DNA from: Agrobacterium tumefaciens
GTDB lineage: Bacteria > Pseudomonadota > Alphaproteobacteria > Rhizobiales > Rhizobiaceae
Assembly (NCBI RefSeq): GCF_017726655.1
Contig: NZ_CP072308.1
Coordinates: 1,612,001-1,676,000, forward strand
Direction: 5' to 3'
DNA: 64,000 nucleotides
Each line of letters begins with the position of its first letter. The first letter of the stretch is position 1. A model generated the notes under the pieces. It was given only the letters and a program-made list of their open reading frames with translations. It had not been told where the DNA came from and did not search any database. The position numbers were made by a program, and so were the translations under genes. Positions 33,864 to 44,250 of this stretch are shown here, in pieces.

Positions 33864-36800
33864 ATGAACGGATTGCGATCGAAAACCCAAAAGCCAGGCG
33901 ACAGGTCGTCTCTTGATGCTCTCAATCGCACCATTGAAGGCCTTGAAGCCCGTATCGAAGGGCTGATGAGCCAGAAGTTTCCGCGCGACCCGCGGCCTGC
34001 GAGCGCGCAGCCAGTGGAGAAGAACGACGCCCCTGCCGCGCCGCGTGAAGTCCGCGCGAGCGTGACCCCGCCGCAGCTCGACCCCGTCAATGAAATTCGC
34101 CAGCGTCAGCGTCTGCTGGAGACGAGCTTCCAGCGGCCGCAGGACCCTGCGGCCCGCCCGGAACGCACCATCACACGGCCGCTCGCGCCGGAATATCGGC
34201 AGAGGGAGGCTCAGCCGGCTCCTCAGGCTGCGCCACGCGCGCGCGCCATTCCTTCCTACCAGCAGGAAACACCGCGCAATGACGCGGCACTGCAGGAAAT
34301 CGCCCAGGCGCTCGTTAATCTTCGCCATGAGCTGAAGAGCGATATTGCCGAGGGAGTTGCCCGGGAAGCGCAGGGACTGCGCGCCGAAATCCGCAACATC
34401 CGCGCGGTGGCGGAAGACCAGCAATTTATCGGCGATCTGCGTGACGACATCGCACGGCTTGCCGGGAGCATCGACCAGCTTGGCAATCTGGCATCGCCCG
34501 ACGTTTATGGCCTGCGCAACGAATTCGAAGACCTGCGTCTGACCATCGACCAGCTTGCGCGCGAAGACAGCGTGCATCGGATCGAAAGCCGCTGGAACAC
34601 TGTGGAAGACACGCTGCGCGGTTTCGATGCGGCCTCGTTGCAGGACGAGATCGTGTCGCTCGCCTACCGTCTCGATGACATCAAGACGCAACTCGGCGGC
34701 ATGAGCAACAATCCCGCCGTGCGCGTGCTTGAGGAGAAGCTCATCACCATTGCCAGCGCCGTGGAGCAGCTCGGCAAGCATATGCAGCCCAACGAGGCTG
34801 CCTTTATCGAGCACTTTTCGGGTCTTGACCAGCGGCTGGACGAAATCAGCCGTGCGATTGCGGCAACCGGCACGCGCGCGAACGCACAGGCAGCCGACAA
34901 TGCGCTCGCCCAGCGGCTGGAGAACCGCCTGAATGGCCTAGCCGAACAGCTGGGTGACATCAACCGCCTGGCCGCCGCAAAGCCGGAACCGGCGTCCGAC
35001 CTCACCGCCCGCATTGAAGCGCTCTCCGGCAAGATCGATGAACTCAGCACCGCGCGCGACGCTGCGCAGCTGCACGACCGGCTGGACCAGCTTTCCCTGC
35101 TTCTGGAGCGCTCGCAGCGCCCCTCCCAGCAGGCGGAACTGACATCTTTCCTCAGCGATATCTCCCGCAAGATCGATGCGCTGGATCATGGTGCCGTCAA
35201 TGACGGCCTGGCCGAGCGGCTCGACCTGCTGTCGCGCCGGATCGAAGATCTCGATTACCGCTACAGCCAGCCGCAGCCGGCTTCGGGTTTCAGCGACGGC
35301 GCCTTCTCCCGTCTGGAAGAGCGTCTCGGCACAATCGCCGCCCGCCTTGACGAGTCCGCCCATGCCGCGCCCGCCGACAGCCACGCGCTGGCGAGCCTCG
35401 AAAACCAGATCGCCCATCTCTCCACGCTGATCAGCCAGCCGGTGCAGGTGCAGGCGGCTGGCATGTCGCCGGAACTCGACGCCCGTATGGCGGCGATCGA
35501 AGACTACATGGCGTCGAACGACGAATATATCATCGAAGCGGCCCGGCAGGCGGCCGAGGCCGTTCTCGACGCCTATACGCGCAACAATCTTTCCGCTGGC
35601 GCAAACATCGCCGACATGTCGATGCTGACCGATCTTGCGGCCGATCTGCGCAACCTTGAAGCACTGAGCCGCAACACCGAAGAGCGTACCCACCGCACCT
35701 TCGAAGCATTGCATGAAACGCTGGTGCAGATCGCCGGCCGCCTCGACAATCTCGACAACGGCTACCGCGAGGCGGCTCCTCGCCACGTTACGCAGCAGGC
35801 GGTTGCCGCAGGCCGCGAAGACATCACGATGCCTGCCGCCATCTTCCCGGAAGAAGGCTATATCGCCGAAGAGCAGGCCATTCTCAACGATGCCGGCGAA
35901 GACGACGCGACCGCGATCGTGCCGCCGGCCGCCGCCAAGCCAGCAAAAACGGAAAGAAAGAGCCTGCTCGCCGGCCTGACCAAGCGCTTCAAGACAAGCA
36001 CGGCAAAGCCCGCCAAGACGAAGGAAGAACCCGTTTCGGCCTCTTCCGCCCGCACGCAGGTTGAACCAGCCCCGTCGCTCGATCCGATCGACGTTCTGCC
36101 GGCTGGCCAGGAGAATGAACTTCTGGAGCCGGGCTCAGGCGCGCCCGATATCAAGAAAATCCTCGAGCGCGTGCGTGCAAGCCAGGTGGCCGCAACCGGT
36201 AAGCCCGCAGATGCGGAAGGACGGACGGATTTTATCGCCGCTGCCCGCCGCGCCGCCCAGGCCGCCGCGATGGAAACATCGCCCGAGAAGCTGGACACCG
36301 GAAAGAAGAGCCGCAAGGCAGACGCGTCCGCTCTTTCACGCTATCGCCGCCCGTTGCTGCTCGGCATCGGCGCCATTCTGCTGGCGATGATGGCCATGCC
36401 GCTCGTCAAGACGCTGATCGGTGGCGCGGAAGCCCCGGCACGGCTCATCGAGCAGAAGATGGACAACGCGCCGGTTTCCGCGCTTCCGGAAACGGGCGAG
36501 AAGGCCGTCACCATTCCCTCCGCCCTCGCCGTCGATCCGGAAGAGGCGGCATCGGCCGACAGCATCGAAAACTCGGCCCCGGCACAAAACATCATCGACA
36601 ACCGCACGATCGGCGGCGCGCCGCTGCCGGACGAGCCTCCAGTTGCGGATGCGCCTGCCGTGGAACCCACGAAGGCCGGCACCGTCGCACAGAGCAGCAC
36701 TCCGGCGCCGGCTCAATCTACTGTGGCCGCACCGTCTGCGGAAAACGCCATTGCGGTCCCCGCCGGCATCGAGCCCGCATCGCTTGCTGAAGCGGCTGCC

Positions 36801-37607
36801 AAAGGCGATACACAGGCCCTGTTCGAGATCGCGGCGCGCTACACCGAGGGTCGCGGCGTCACCATTGACCGTGCGGAAGCAGCAAAGTGGTACAAGATGG
36901 CGGCCGATCGCGGCCTTGCTCCTGCGCAATACCGTCTTGCCAACCTCTACGAGAAGGCAAACGGGGTCGAGCGCAATCTTGCCGAAGCGAAGCGCTATTA
37001 CACGCTGGCTGCCGAACAGGGGAATGCCGGCGCGATGCATAATCTCGCGGTTCTGCTTGCCTCCGACGCAGCCGGCCAGCCGGATTTCGGCGCGGCCGCG
37101 CAATGGTTCATCAAGGCCTCCGAACTCGGTGTGCGCGACAGCCAGTTCAACCTCGCCATTCTCTATGCGCGCGGCAGCGGTGTGAAGCAGGATATCGAGG
37201 AGTCCTACAAATGGTTCGCCATCGCCGCCAAGGATGGCGATGCGGACGCAGCACAAAAGCGCGACGAGGTTGCAGGCGCCATGAGCCCGCAGCAGCTTCA
37301 GAGCGCCAAGGCCAAGGTGGATGCCTGGAAGGTGAAGCCGCTTTCGGAAGACGCCAACAGCGTCAACCCACCCGAGGAATGGGCGGGTAAGGAAGGTGTG
37401 AAAACCGCCTCCGTCGACATGGAGAAGGCAATCCGCAACATTCAGGCGATCCTCAACAAGAACGGTTTCGATGCCGGCCAGCCGGACGGGAAGCTGGGCA
37501 AGAACACCGTGACAGCCATCAAGGACTTCCAGAAGTCCGTCGGCCAGACGCCGGACGGGCGTATCACCAATGAGCTGGTGACCGCGCTTCTCGCCCGCAA
37601 CAAATAA
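33864..37607 (+). CDS. podJ: Polar organelle development protein PodJ
   Basis: This 1247-residue protein has a long cytoplasmic coiled-coil region (residues about 10-620), a Lys/Pro-rich linker and one transmembrane helix near 829-850 ([18 protein letters not shown]). The periplasmic part has Sel1-like repeats from about 980 ([20 protein letters not shown] and similar) and a peptidoglycan-binding domain at the C-terminus ([20 protein letters not shown]). This is the PodJ architecture. PodJ marks a cell pole and, in Agrobacterium, affects pole identity and division. Start ATG 33864 ([16 protein letters not shown]). It is transcribed divergently from the beta-oxidation operon. Confidence 0.88.
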   Translation: MNGLRSKTQKPGDRSSLDALNRTIEGLEARIEGLMSQKFPRDPRPASAQPVEKNDAPAAPREVRASVTPPQLDPVNEIRQRQRLLETSFQRPQDPAARPERTITRPLAPEYRQREAQPAPQAAPRARAIPSYQQETPRNDAALQEIAQALVNLRHELKSDIAEGVAREAQGLRAEIRNIRAVAEDQQFIGDLRDDIARLAGSIDQLGNLASPDVYGLRNEFEDLRLTIDQLAREDSVHRIESRWNTVEDTLRGFDAASLQDEIVSLAYRLDDIKTQLGGMSNNPAVRVLEEKLITIASAVEQLGKHMQPNEAAFIEHFSGLDQRLDEISRAIAATGTRANAQAADNALAQRLENRLNGLAEQLGDINRLAAAKPEPASDLTARIEALSGKIDELSTARDAAQLHDRLDQLSLLLERSQRPSQQAELTSFLSDISRKIDALDHGAVNDGLAERLDLLSRRIEDLDYRYSQPQPASGFSDGAFSRLEERLGTIAARLDESAHAAPADSHALASLENQIAHLSTLISQPVQVQAAGMSPELDARMAAIEDYMASNDEYIIEAARQAAEAVLDAYTRNNLSAGANIADMSMLTDLAADLRNLEALSRNTEERTHRTFEALHETLVQIAGRLDNLDNGYREAAPRHVTQQAVAAGREDITMPAAIFPEEGYIAEEQAILNDAGEDDATAIVPPAAAKPAKTERKSLLAGLTKRFKTSTAKPAKTKEEPVSASSARTQVEPAPSLDPIDVLPAGQENELLEPGSGAPDIKKILERVRASQVAATGKPADAEGRTDFIAAARRAAQAAAMETSPEKLDTGKKSRKADASALSRYRRPLLLGIGAILLAMMAMPLVKTLIGGAEAPARLIEQKMDNAPVSALPETGEKAVTIPSALAVDPEEAASADSIENSAPAQNIIDNRTIGGAPLPDEPPVADAPAVEPTKAGTVAQSSTPAPAQSTVAAPSAENAIAVPAGIEPASLAEAAAKGDTQALFEIAARYTEGRGVTIDRAEAAKWYKMAADRGLAPAQYRLANLYEKANGVERNLAEAKRYYTLAAEQGNAGAMHNLAVLLASDAAGQPDFGAAAQWFIKASELGVRDSQFNLAILYARGSGVKQDIEESYKWFAIAAKDGDADAAQKRDEVAGAMSPQQLQSAKAKVDAWKVKPLSEDANSVNPPEEWAGKEGVKTASVDMEKAIRNIQAILNKNGFDAGQPDGKLGKNTVTAIKDFQKSVGQTPDGRITNELVTALLARNK

Positions 37608-37626
37608 AGTTTGGAAACCATGTGAG

Positions 37627-37643
37627 GCGGCCCCTGTGGCCGC
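37627..37643 (+). terminator. Hairpin after podJ
   Basis: GCGGCC and GGCCGC pair around CCTGT 20 bp after the podJ stop, followed by TTCTGTG. The U-tract is weak. Confidence 0.5.
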
Positions 37644-37870
37644 TTCTGTGCGACGCCGCGCCGGAATGTGGCCCCGTGCCCACGCATGTCAGCTATCTTT
37701 CCTAATTATCAACGTATTTACCGTTGAATGTTGACAGGTCAGGCCCTCGCGGGCATGACGAAGGAAGGCTGGGCATGCCCGGTCTTTTCAGACAGAAAGT
37801 GTAAATCGCGGCGCGGCCCCCTCACCCGGACAGCCCTGCCGCCCGGAACCATTTGCCCGAGGTCCGAGCC

Positions 37871-38797
37871 GTGACTGTCTATCTGCCGATCGCAGAACTG
37901 TCGGTGAATATTTTCATCATTCTCGGCATGGGCGCGGCCGTCGGTTTTCTGTCCGGCATGTTTGGTGTGGGCGGCGGCTTTCTGATCACCCCACTTCTGA
38001 TCTTCTACAATATTCCGCCCGTGGTCGCCGTGGCGACCGGTGCGAACCAGGTGGTTGCATCCTCCGTTTCAGGCTCGATCACGCATTTCAGGCGCGGGAC
38101 GCTCGATATCAAGCTCGGCAGCGTGCTTCTCGTCGGCGGCCTCGTTGGGGCTACCGTCGGCGTGTGGATATTTTCTTTCCTGCGCAGCATCGGCCAACTC
38201 GATCTCATCGTCTCACTGCTTTACGTGATCCTGCTCGGCACCGTTGGCGGGCTGATGCTGAAGGAAAGCATTTCGGCGCTTCGCCGCGCCGCCCGCAACG
38301 AAACCGTGACCCTGCGTCGGCCCGGCCATCACAACTGGGTTCATCGCCTGCCGCTAAAAATGCGGTTCAAGAAATCGAAGATCTATCTCAGCGTCATTCC
38401 GGTCATCACCCTCGGTTTCGGCATTGGTATTCTCACCTCGATCATGGGTGTGGGCGGCGGCTTCATCATGGTGCCGGCGATGATCTATCTCTTGCGCATC
38501 CCCACCAGCGTTGTTGTCGGCACATCGCTGTTCCAGATCATTTTCGTGACCGCCTATACAACGATTGTCCAGGCCGCGACCAACTACTCCGTCGACGTCG
38601 TGCTCGCCTTCATCCTGATGGTGGCAGGCGTCATTGGTGCACAATATGGCGTGCGAGTGGGCCAGAAGCTGCGCGGCGAACAGCTGCGCGCCTTGCTGGC
38701 GCTGCTTGTCCTTGCCGTTGCGCTGCGTCTTGCGGTTTCGCTCGTGGTGCGGCCGGACGATCTGTTTTCGGTAGCGGTTGGAGGGCTGGGGTATTGA
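37871..38797 (+). CDS. TauE/SafE-type permease (TSUP family)
   Basis: This 308-residue inner-membrane protein has about eight hydrophobic segments. The two related halves each carry the family motif: GMFGVGGGFLITPLLIFYNI and SIMGVGGGFIMVPAMIYLLR. Such permeases move sulfite, sulfoacetate or similar anions. GTG 37871 (MTVYLPIAELSVN) is chosen with GAGG upstream; a TTG at 37853 would add six residues. The stop overlaps the next gene (TTGA). Confidence 0.85.
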   Translation: MTVYLPIAELSVNIFIILGMGAAVGFLSGMFGVGGGFLITPLLIFYNIPPVVAVATGANQVVASSVSGSITHFRRGTLDIKLGSVLLVGGLVGATVGVWIFSFLRSIGQLDLIVSLLYVILLGTVGGLMLKESISALRRAARNETVTLRRPGHHNWVHRLPLKMRFKKSKIYLSVIPVITLGFGIGILTSIMGVGGGFIMVPAMIYLLRIPTSVVVGTSLFQIIFVTAYTTIVQAATNYSVDVVLAFILMVAGVIGAQYGVRVGQKLRGEQLRALLALLVLAVALRLAVSLVVRPDDLFSVAVGGLGY

Positions 38798-39621
38798 CCG
38801 CACGCCCGCTGCTTGCCGTTCTGTCGCTTCTCTTCCTGCTTGTCGTCGGGCAGACAGCTTCTGCGCAGACACCCCCGCTTGCCCTGCCGCCCGGCCCGCA
38901 GCAGCGACCGTTGCAGGAAAATATCGAAATTGGCGCTTCGACGACCGAAATCCCCATCGCGTCTGATTTTCGCGGGGCGGATTTCACCCTCTTCGGCGCG
39001 CTCAACAATACCGACCAGCTGCTCCTGGCCATCGGCCAATATGATATCGTCGTGACGCTGGAAGGGCCGAGCGACTATATGACCGTGCGCAAGAAGCAGC
39101 GTGTGGCAGGCATCTGGATCAACACCAGCGCCATCACCTTCACGCCGCTGCCGGAATCCTATTCCATGGCCAGCACGCGCAATATCAACGACGTCGCCTC
39201 GCCCGGAACGCTGCGTGCCATGGGGCTCGGCGTCGACCATCTGTCGCTCAAAAGTGCCGTCTTCTCCGGCGTGCCGGACAACGTCTTCGATTTCCAGGAG
39301 GCCTATCGTCGGCTCAAGCTTTCAAGCGGCATCTATCGCAACGACACGACCGGGGTGCGGCTGGAACGAACCGGCCTGTTCTGGGCGACGCTGCGCCTGC
39401 CCGCCAACGTGCCGAATGGTGTGCACACCGCGCGCGCCTATCTCTTCAAGAGCGGCAAGTTCATCGCTCAGCGCGAACTGAAACTGCGCGTCGTCAAGAC
39501 CGGCATGGAACAGGCGATCACCGATGCCGCGCACCAGACACCGCTTGCCTATGGCGCGCTCTGCGTCCTGCTCGCGGTCGTGACAGGCTGGGGCGCCAGT
39601 ATCATCTTCCGAAAGGACTGA
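38794..39621 (+). CDS. Exported TIGR02186-type membrane protein
   Basis: This 275-residue protein has a signal peptide (ARPLLAVLSLLFLLVVGQTA, cleavage after ASA), an extracytoplasmic beta-rich domain (ENIEIGASTTEIPIASDFRG, NGVHTARAYLFKSGKF) and a C-terminal transmembrane helix (YGALCVLLAVVTGWGASIIF). It resembles a family that regularly accompanies TauE-type permeases in alphaproteobacteria. TTG 38794 is the start because GGAGG lies upstream and the TTG overlaps the permease stop. Probably it works with that permease. Confidence 0.75.
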   Translation: MTARPLLAVLSLLFLLVVGQTASAQTPPLALPPGPQQRPLQENIEIGASTTEIPIASDFRGADFTLFGALNNTDQLLLAIGQYDIVVTLEGPSDYMTVRKKQRVAGIWINTSAITFTPLPESYSMASTRNINDVASPGTLRAMGLGVDHLSLKSAVFSGVPDNVFDFQEAYRRLKLSSGIYRNDTTGVRLERTGLFWATLRLPANVPNGVHTARAYLFKSGKFIAQRELKLRVVKTGMEQAITDAAHQTPLAYGALCVLLAVVTGWGASIIFRKD

Positions 39622-39775
39622 TCCCTCTCACCCTGCGAAATCCGGCGAAGCAACCTGCCCGCCAGAGATAGCATTCGCTTCCGTCACCGGTTTGCGGTAA
39701 AATTCATGCCGTTACGACCCTGCGTAGCCTTCAAGGCAGCGCGGATTTGTAGCGGGGATGAAAAGGAGAAATGTC

Positions 39776-40213
39776 ATGTTCAAGCACATTCTCATTCCCA
39801 CCGATGGCTCGCCGCTGGCGCAGATCGCAATCGACCAAGGGTTCGCCCTCGCCAGGGAGGCAGGCGCAAAGGTGACCGTCGTGACGGTATCGGAGCCCTT
39901 TCACGTGATTGCGAGCGATGTCGACGACATTGCCGCCATTGCCGAAGAAGAATTTCACCGATGCGAAGAGGCCGAGCATTTGCTCCGCGACACGCAGGCA
40001 CATGCCGCCGCCATGGGGATAGACTGCGAGGCGCTGCTTGCCCGCGCGGGCCGGCCGGATGAAGCGATCATCGAAATCGCCGACAGGACCGGCTGCGATC
40101 TCATCGCCATGGCCTCGCACCGGCGCAGGAGCTTTATCGAGATGCTGCTCGGCAGCATCACGGCCAAAGTCCTCAAGAATTCGAAGATACCGGTGCTGGT
40201 CTACCGCCAATAG
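39776..40213 (+). CDS. Universal stress protein (UspA family)
   Basis: This 145-residue single-domain protein begins MFKHILIPTDGSPLAQIAID. The C-terminal nucleotide-binding pattern CDLIAMASHRRRSFIEMLLG followed by SITAKVLKNSKIPVLVY matches ATP-binding UspA proteins. ATG 39776 has AAGGAG upstream; an earlier in-frame ATG adds six residues without a better site. Confidence 0.9.
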   Translation: MFKHILIPTDGSPLAQIAIDQGFALAREAGAKVTVVTVSEPFHVIASDVDDIAAIAEEEFHRCEEAEHLLRDTQAHAAAMGIDCEALLARAGRPDEAIIEIADRTGCDLIAMASHRRRSFIEMLLGSITAKVLKNSKIPVLVYRQ

Positions 40214-40227
40214 GGCGCGGTAAAATC

Positions 40228-40956
40228 TCAGCCGAGCAGATTGGAAAACCGGACCGAATAGATGCGGTCGCGCCCCATCAGATGCGCGACGAGGGCGGCA
40301 TGATCGAAAAGGCCGTGCATGGCCTTATGACGCAGGTCCAGCCCGCCGCTCATCACGCCGAATGCCGGCATCAGCAGACGCGACCCATCGGTCGCGAAAC
40401 AGGGCCGCCGTACCGTCTTCGCGCGACGGCGCACGGTTGCAGACGGATGCAGATGCCCGGCGATCTCCCCCACGGCATCCCCGAGCCTCGGCTCGTGGCG
40501 GAAAACGAGATTGCCGTAAAACATCTCATCCACCGAAGAACCCGGCAGATCGACCGTGCCATCGGGATCATGGTTGCCGTTGATCCAGATCCATTCGCGA
40601 CCGCGGGCCATCTCGCGGATGAGTTCGCGCAGCGGCAGCGGCAGGTGCTGCGAACCGACACGATCATGAAAATTGTCGCCCAGGCTGACAACGATCTTCG
40701 GATCGTAGCGGCTGATCAGCGACGACAGGATTTTAAGCGTGGCGATGGTGTCGTAGGGCGGCAGCATGGAGCCGCGCCGGGCGAAGGCTGCGCCCTTTTC
40801 CAGATGCAGATCGGAGACGACGAGAAGCGAGAGGTCAGGCAGGTAGAGCCCGCCCAGCGGGTCGCACCAGGCGGCAACGCCATTGATAACGGTCTCGCTG
40901 CCAAGGCATTCGAAGCCATTTGAAAATCTGTCGCTCAATGTCAGCCGGCTCAGCAA
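40228..40956 (-). CDS. pdeM: Ligase-associated metallophosphoesterase PdeM
   Basis: This 242-residue calcineurin-like phosphoesterase has the metal-binding motifs VVSDLHLEKG, SLGDNFHD, WINGNHDP and GEIAGHLHPS. The layout of a PdeM-type enzyme just downstream of an Lhr-type helicase matches the ligase-associated DNA-damage set. No ATP-dependent ligase or nuclease partner is visible here. The start is uncertain: TTG 40956 gives MLSRLTLSD and lies 47 bp after the helicase stop. Confidence 0.8.
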   Translation of the reverse strand: MLSRLTLSDRFSNGFECLGSETVINGVAAWCDPLGGLYLPDLSLLVVSDLHLEKGAAFARRGSMLPPYDTIATLKILSSLISRYDPKIVVSLGDNFHDRVGSQHLPLPLRELIREMARGREWIWINGNHDPDGTVDLPGSSVDEMFYGNLVFRHEPRLGDAVGEIAGHLHPSATVRRRAKTVRRPCFATDGSRLLMPAFGVMSGGLDLRHKAMHGLFDHAALVAHLMGRDRIYSVRFSNLLG

Positions 40957-41002
40957 TGTTGTCGTCGTTCCTTCAATGCGTCTTTCAGGACATGGGCCTG
41001 TG

Positions 41003-43522
41003 TCAGGACATGGCCTCGGCGATCAGCTCATCGGCGGCTTCGGCCAGCACATCGTCCATCGCTTCGCCCGCCACCGTCTCCCGGCCGATTTCCAGCATGA
41101 CCGGAACGGCAAGAGGCGAGACATGCTCCAGCGCGCGATGCGTGGTGTGTCCCTTGATTCGCTTCAGCATATCGCCAAGACGGCCAATGTCCAAAAGTCC
41201 CGCTGCGGCATCGCGCCGCGTCGCCTCAAGCAGAATGTGGTCCGGCTCATGGCTGCGAAGAACGTCATAAATAAGATCGGCAGACACCGTGACCTGCCGT
41301 CCGGTCTTTTCCTTGCCCGGATGGCGGCGCTCGATGAGGCCGGAAATGATGGCGCAGTTGCGGAAGGTACGCTTCAGCATGAAGGATTCGTCCAGCCACG
41401 CCTCCAGATCGTCGCCCAGCATATCCTCATCTAGAAGGTCGGCCAGCGACAGGCGGCGGGATTTGAGCCGCATGCCCATATCCTGCATGGCCCAGATGGC
41501 GAGCGAATAATCGGTAGCGACGAAACCCATCGGCTTTGCGCCCGCACGTTCCAGCCGGCGCGTGAGCAACATGCCGAGCGTCTGATGCGCCAGCCGTCCT
41601 TCGAAGGGATACATGACCATGAAGAAGCGTTTGCGGAAGGGAAAGGTCTCCACCAGCAACTCGTCGCGCTTCGGGATGATCGACTTTTCCTTCTGGATTT
41701 CCAGCCAGTCACGCACCTGATCCGGCAGAGCCTGCCAGCGGGCCGGATCGGCAAGCATCGACCGCACCTGATCCGCCAGATAGGTCGAGAGCGGAAACTT
41801 GCCACCGGCATAAGAAGGTATCTTCGGATCGAGAGAGAAAGCCTGCGAGACCAGGCATTCATTCTCCCGGATACCCTCAAACCGCAGCACCTTGCCGGCA
41901 AAGAGGAATGTGTCGCCCTGCACCAGCTGTTCGAGGAAATATTCCTCGACCTTGCCGAGCGACATGCCGCCGCGCCCGACCGTGCCCTTGGCATTGCGCT
42001 TGACCATGCGCACATTGAGTTCCGCTGCCTCGACGATGGTACCGAGGTTGAGGCGATATTGCTGGGCGACCGCAGGATTGGAGACACGCCAGCGGCCATC
42101 CTTCATCTGGCGGATGCGGGCATAGCGTTCATAAGTGCGCAGCGCATAACCGCCTGTCGCCGTAAAATCCACCACCCGATCGAAGGTGGCGCGCGGCAGA
42201 TCGGCATAGGGCGAGGCTGTCGTGACTTCACGATAGAGTTCATCCGCGTCGAAGGGTTCGGCACACGCCATGCCGAGCACATGCTGGGCAAGCACATCGA
42301 GCGCGCCTTCAGCAATCGGCGGTGTATCCTGCGCACCGATGTAATTGGCATCGAGCGCCGCCCGGCACTCCATCACCTCGAAACGGTTGGCGGGAACGAG
42401 GATCGCCTTTGACGGCTCGTCCATGCGGTGGTTGGCACGGCCGATACGCTGGGCTAGACGGCTTGCCCCCTTCGGCGCACCGACATGCACGACGAGGTCG
42501 ACATCACCCCAGTCTATGCCGAGATCGAGCGTCGAGGTGGCGACGACGGCGCGCAACTTGTTCTCTGCCATCGCCGCCTCCACCCTGCGGCGCTGACCGG
42601 CATCGAGCGAGCCGTGATGCAACGCGATCGGCAGATCGTCGTCGTTTACGGTCCAGAGTTCCTGGAAGACCCTTTCCGCCTGGGAGCGTGTGTTCACAAA
42701 GACGAGCGTAGTCTGATGCCGCTTCAGCGCCTCGTACAAATCCTTGCCGGCATAACGCGCAGAGTGCCCCGACCACGGGATGCGTTCTTCCGTTTGCAGA
42801 ATGGAGATATCCGGCTTTGCGCCGCCTTCAACCGTGATGAGACCGGCCGGCGGCTCGCCCTGCCCCTGCGGCGCAAGATAGCGGCGCAAATCCATCGGTT
42901 CCGCCACCGTGGCCGAAAGCCCGATGAAACGCACATCCGGCGCGTGGCGACGAACCCGCGCAAGCGCCAGCGACAGCAGGTGGCCGCGTTTGGACGTGAC
43001 GAGCGAGTGCAACTCATCAAGAACCACATATTTCAGATCGCGGAAAAAGCGCTCTGCTTCTTTGTTAGCCAGCAGCAGCGAGACCTGTTCCGGCGTCGTC
43101 AGCAGGATGTCGGGCGGGCGCACCTTCTGGCGCTGGCGTTTCGCCTGGGGCGTATCGCCGGTGCGGGTTTCGATCACAATCGGCAGACCCATTTCAGAAA
43201 CGGGTTTGGTGAGATTACGCTCGATGTCGACTGCGAGCGCCTTCAGCGGCGAGATGTAGAGCGTGTGCACGCCGACAAAACCGGAGCCGGGCGGCACCTT
43301 GCCGCGCTCCGCCAGATCGGTGAGCGAAGCCAGGAAGCCGCCGAGCGTTTTGCCCGCGCCCGTTGGCGCGATCAGAAGCATGTTTTCCCCGCCCCGCGCC
43401 CGGGCCATCAGCTCCAGCTGATGGGCGCGCGGAGACCACCCTTTTTCGGCAAACCATTTCTGGAATGGAAGGGGCAAGGAGCCGACATGCGTGCCGGGTG
43501 TGGGGGACTCGGTGTGCTTCAC
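41003..43522 (-). CDS. Ligase-associated DEXH-box helicase (Lhr-like)
   Basis: This roughly 839-residue superfamily 2 helicase shows motif I LLIAPTGAGKTLGGFLASLT, Ia HTLYISPLKALAVDIERNL, II VVLDELHSLV (DELH), III FIGLSATVAEP, V LDLGIDWGDVDLVVHVGAP and VI RLAQRIGRANHRMDE. A long C-terminal Lhr-type region follows. GTG 43522 (MKHTESPTPGTHVGSLP) is preferred because the earlier ATG 43594 adjoins a palindrome that is probably an operator. It is transcribed with pdeM and divergently from an Rrf2 regulator. Confidence 0.88.
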   Translation of the reverse strand: MKHTESPTPGTHVGSLPLPFQKWFAEKGWSPRAHQLELMARARGGENMLLIAPTGAGKTLGGFLASLTDLAERGKVPPGSGFVGVHTLYISPLKALAVDIERNLTKPVSEMGLPIVIETRTGDTPQAKRQRQKVRPPDILLTTPEQVSLLLANKEAERFFRDLKYVVLDELHSLVTSKRGHLLSLALARVRRHAPDVRFIGLSATVAEPMDLRRYLAPQGQGEPPAGLITVEGGAKPDISILQTEERIPWSGHSARYAGKDLYEALKRHQTTLVFVNTRSQAERVFQELWTVNDDDLPIALHHGSLDAGQRRRVEAAMAENKLRAVVATSTLDLGIDWGDVDLVVHVGAPKGASRLAQRIGRANHRMDEPSKAILVPANRFEVMECRAALDANYIGAQDTPPIAEGALDVLAQHVLGMACAEPFDADELYREVTTASPYADLPRATFDRVVDFTATGGYALRTYERYARIRQMKDGRWRVSNPAVAQQYRLNLGTIVEAAELNVRMVKRNAKGTVGRGGMSLGKVEEYFLEQLVQGDTFLFAGKVLRFEGIRENECLVSQAFSLDPKIPSYAGGKFPLSTYLADQVRSMLADPARWQALPDQVRDWLEIQKEKSIIPKRDELLVETFPFRKRFFMVMYPFEGRLAHQTLGMLLTRRLERAGAKPMGFVATDYSLAIWAMQDMGMRLKSRRLSLADLLDEDMLGDDLEAWLDESFMLKRTFRNCAIISGLIERRHPGKEKTGRQVTVSADLIYDVLRSHEPDHILLEATRRDAAAGLLDIGRLGDMLKRIKGHTTHRALEHVSPLAVPVMLEIGRETVAGEAMDDVLAEAADELIAEAMS

Positions 43523-43594
43523 CTCTTCAAGGTAGTGAAAAACTTGAGAAAAAGAAGAGTGCAAAGAGGCCGCTTGACAGGAAAACAGAATCAT

Positions 43595-43609
43595 GGATAA
43601 ATAATATCC
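43595..43609. promoter_or_regulatory. Palindrome between the helicase and Rrf2 genes
   Basis: GGATAAATAATATCC is a perfect 5 bp inverted repeat around AATAA, 31 bp before the Rrf2 ATG. Its position suits autoregulation by the Rrf2 protein and may also influence the divergent helicase gene. Confidence 0.5.
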
Positions 43610-43639
43610 ACGATACATACAACAGGATGTGAGAAACCA

Positions 43640-44143
43640 ATGAAACTCGGCGACGGCGTTGAACAGGCCATTCACAGTGTGGGCATGCTGGCTGGCCTTT
43701 CCGAAGGCGGCGTATTGTCCGCTGCAGCGCTGGCGGAATTCCATGGCGTTTCCACGAGCTATCTTCTGAAGCACCTGCAATCGCTGTCCAGCGCGGGCAT
43801 TGTTGCGACGGTGCCGGGGCCGAAGGGCGGATATCGTCTGGCCCGACCGACCGACAAGATCACCCTGCTTGATATCGTTCTCGCTGTCGAAGGACCGCAG
43901 CCAGCGTTTCGTTGCGCGGAGATCCGCCAGCGCGGGCCGAACCCGCTGCCCGGCCGTTATTTCACCAAACCCTGTGGCATCAACGCCGCGATGTTAAAAG
44001 CCGAAAAGGTCTACCGGGCGGAACTCGCCAAAACCACCATTGCCGACATTCTGGGCGATCTTGCTGCCAATGACGACGGCGGGATTGCCGCGCGCGGCTG
44101 CGCCTTTCTCGACATGAATGAGCGCAAGACGACGACGCGCTGA
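43640..44143 (+). CDS. Rrf2-family transcriptional regulator
   Basis: This 167-residue winged-helix protein has the Rrf2 N-terminus (MKLGDGVEQAIHSVGMLAGL), the recognition helix VSTSYLLKHLQSLSSAGIV and the wing GPKGGYRLARP. Only one Cys in CAEIRQRG and one in KPCGINAA lie in the usual cluster region, so iron-sulfur binding is doubtful. It is followed by an AhpD-like gene, its probable target. Confidence 0.88.
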   Translation: MKLGDGVEQAIHSVGMLAGLSEGGVLSAAALAEFHGVSTSYLLKHLQSLSSAGIVATVPGPKGGYRLARPTDKITLLDIVLAVEGPQPAFRCAEIRQRGPNPLPGRYFTKPCGINAAMLKAEKVYRAELAKTTIADILGDLAANDDGGIAARGCAFLDMNERKTTTR

Positions 44144-44250
44144 CCCGAACAACAGACTCGAAATAATCACCAATCACGTTGCCGGACAGCTTTGCCGCTT
44201 TCCGGACCGATGACACCTGCCTTCAACCCACACAACCAATGGAGAGACAC

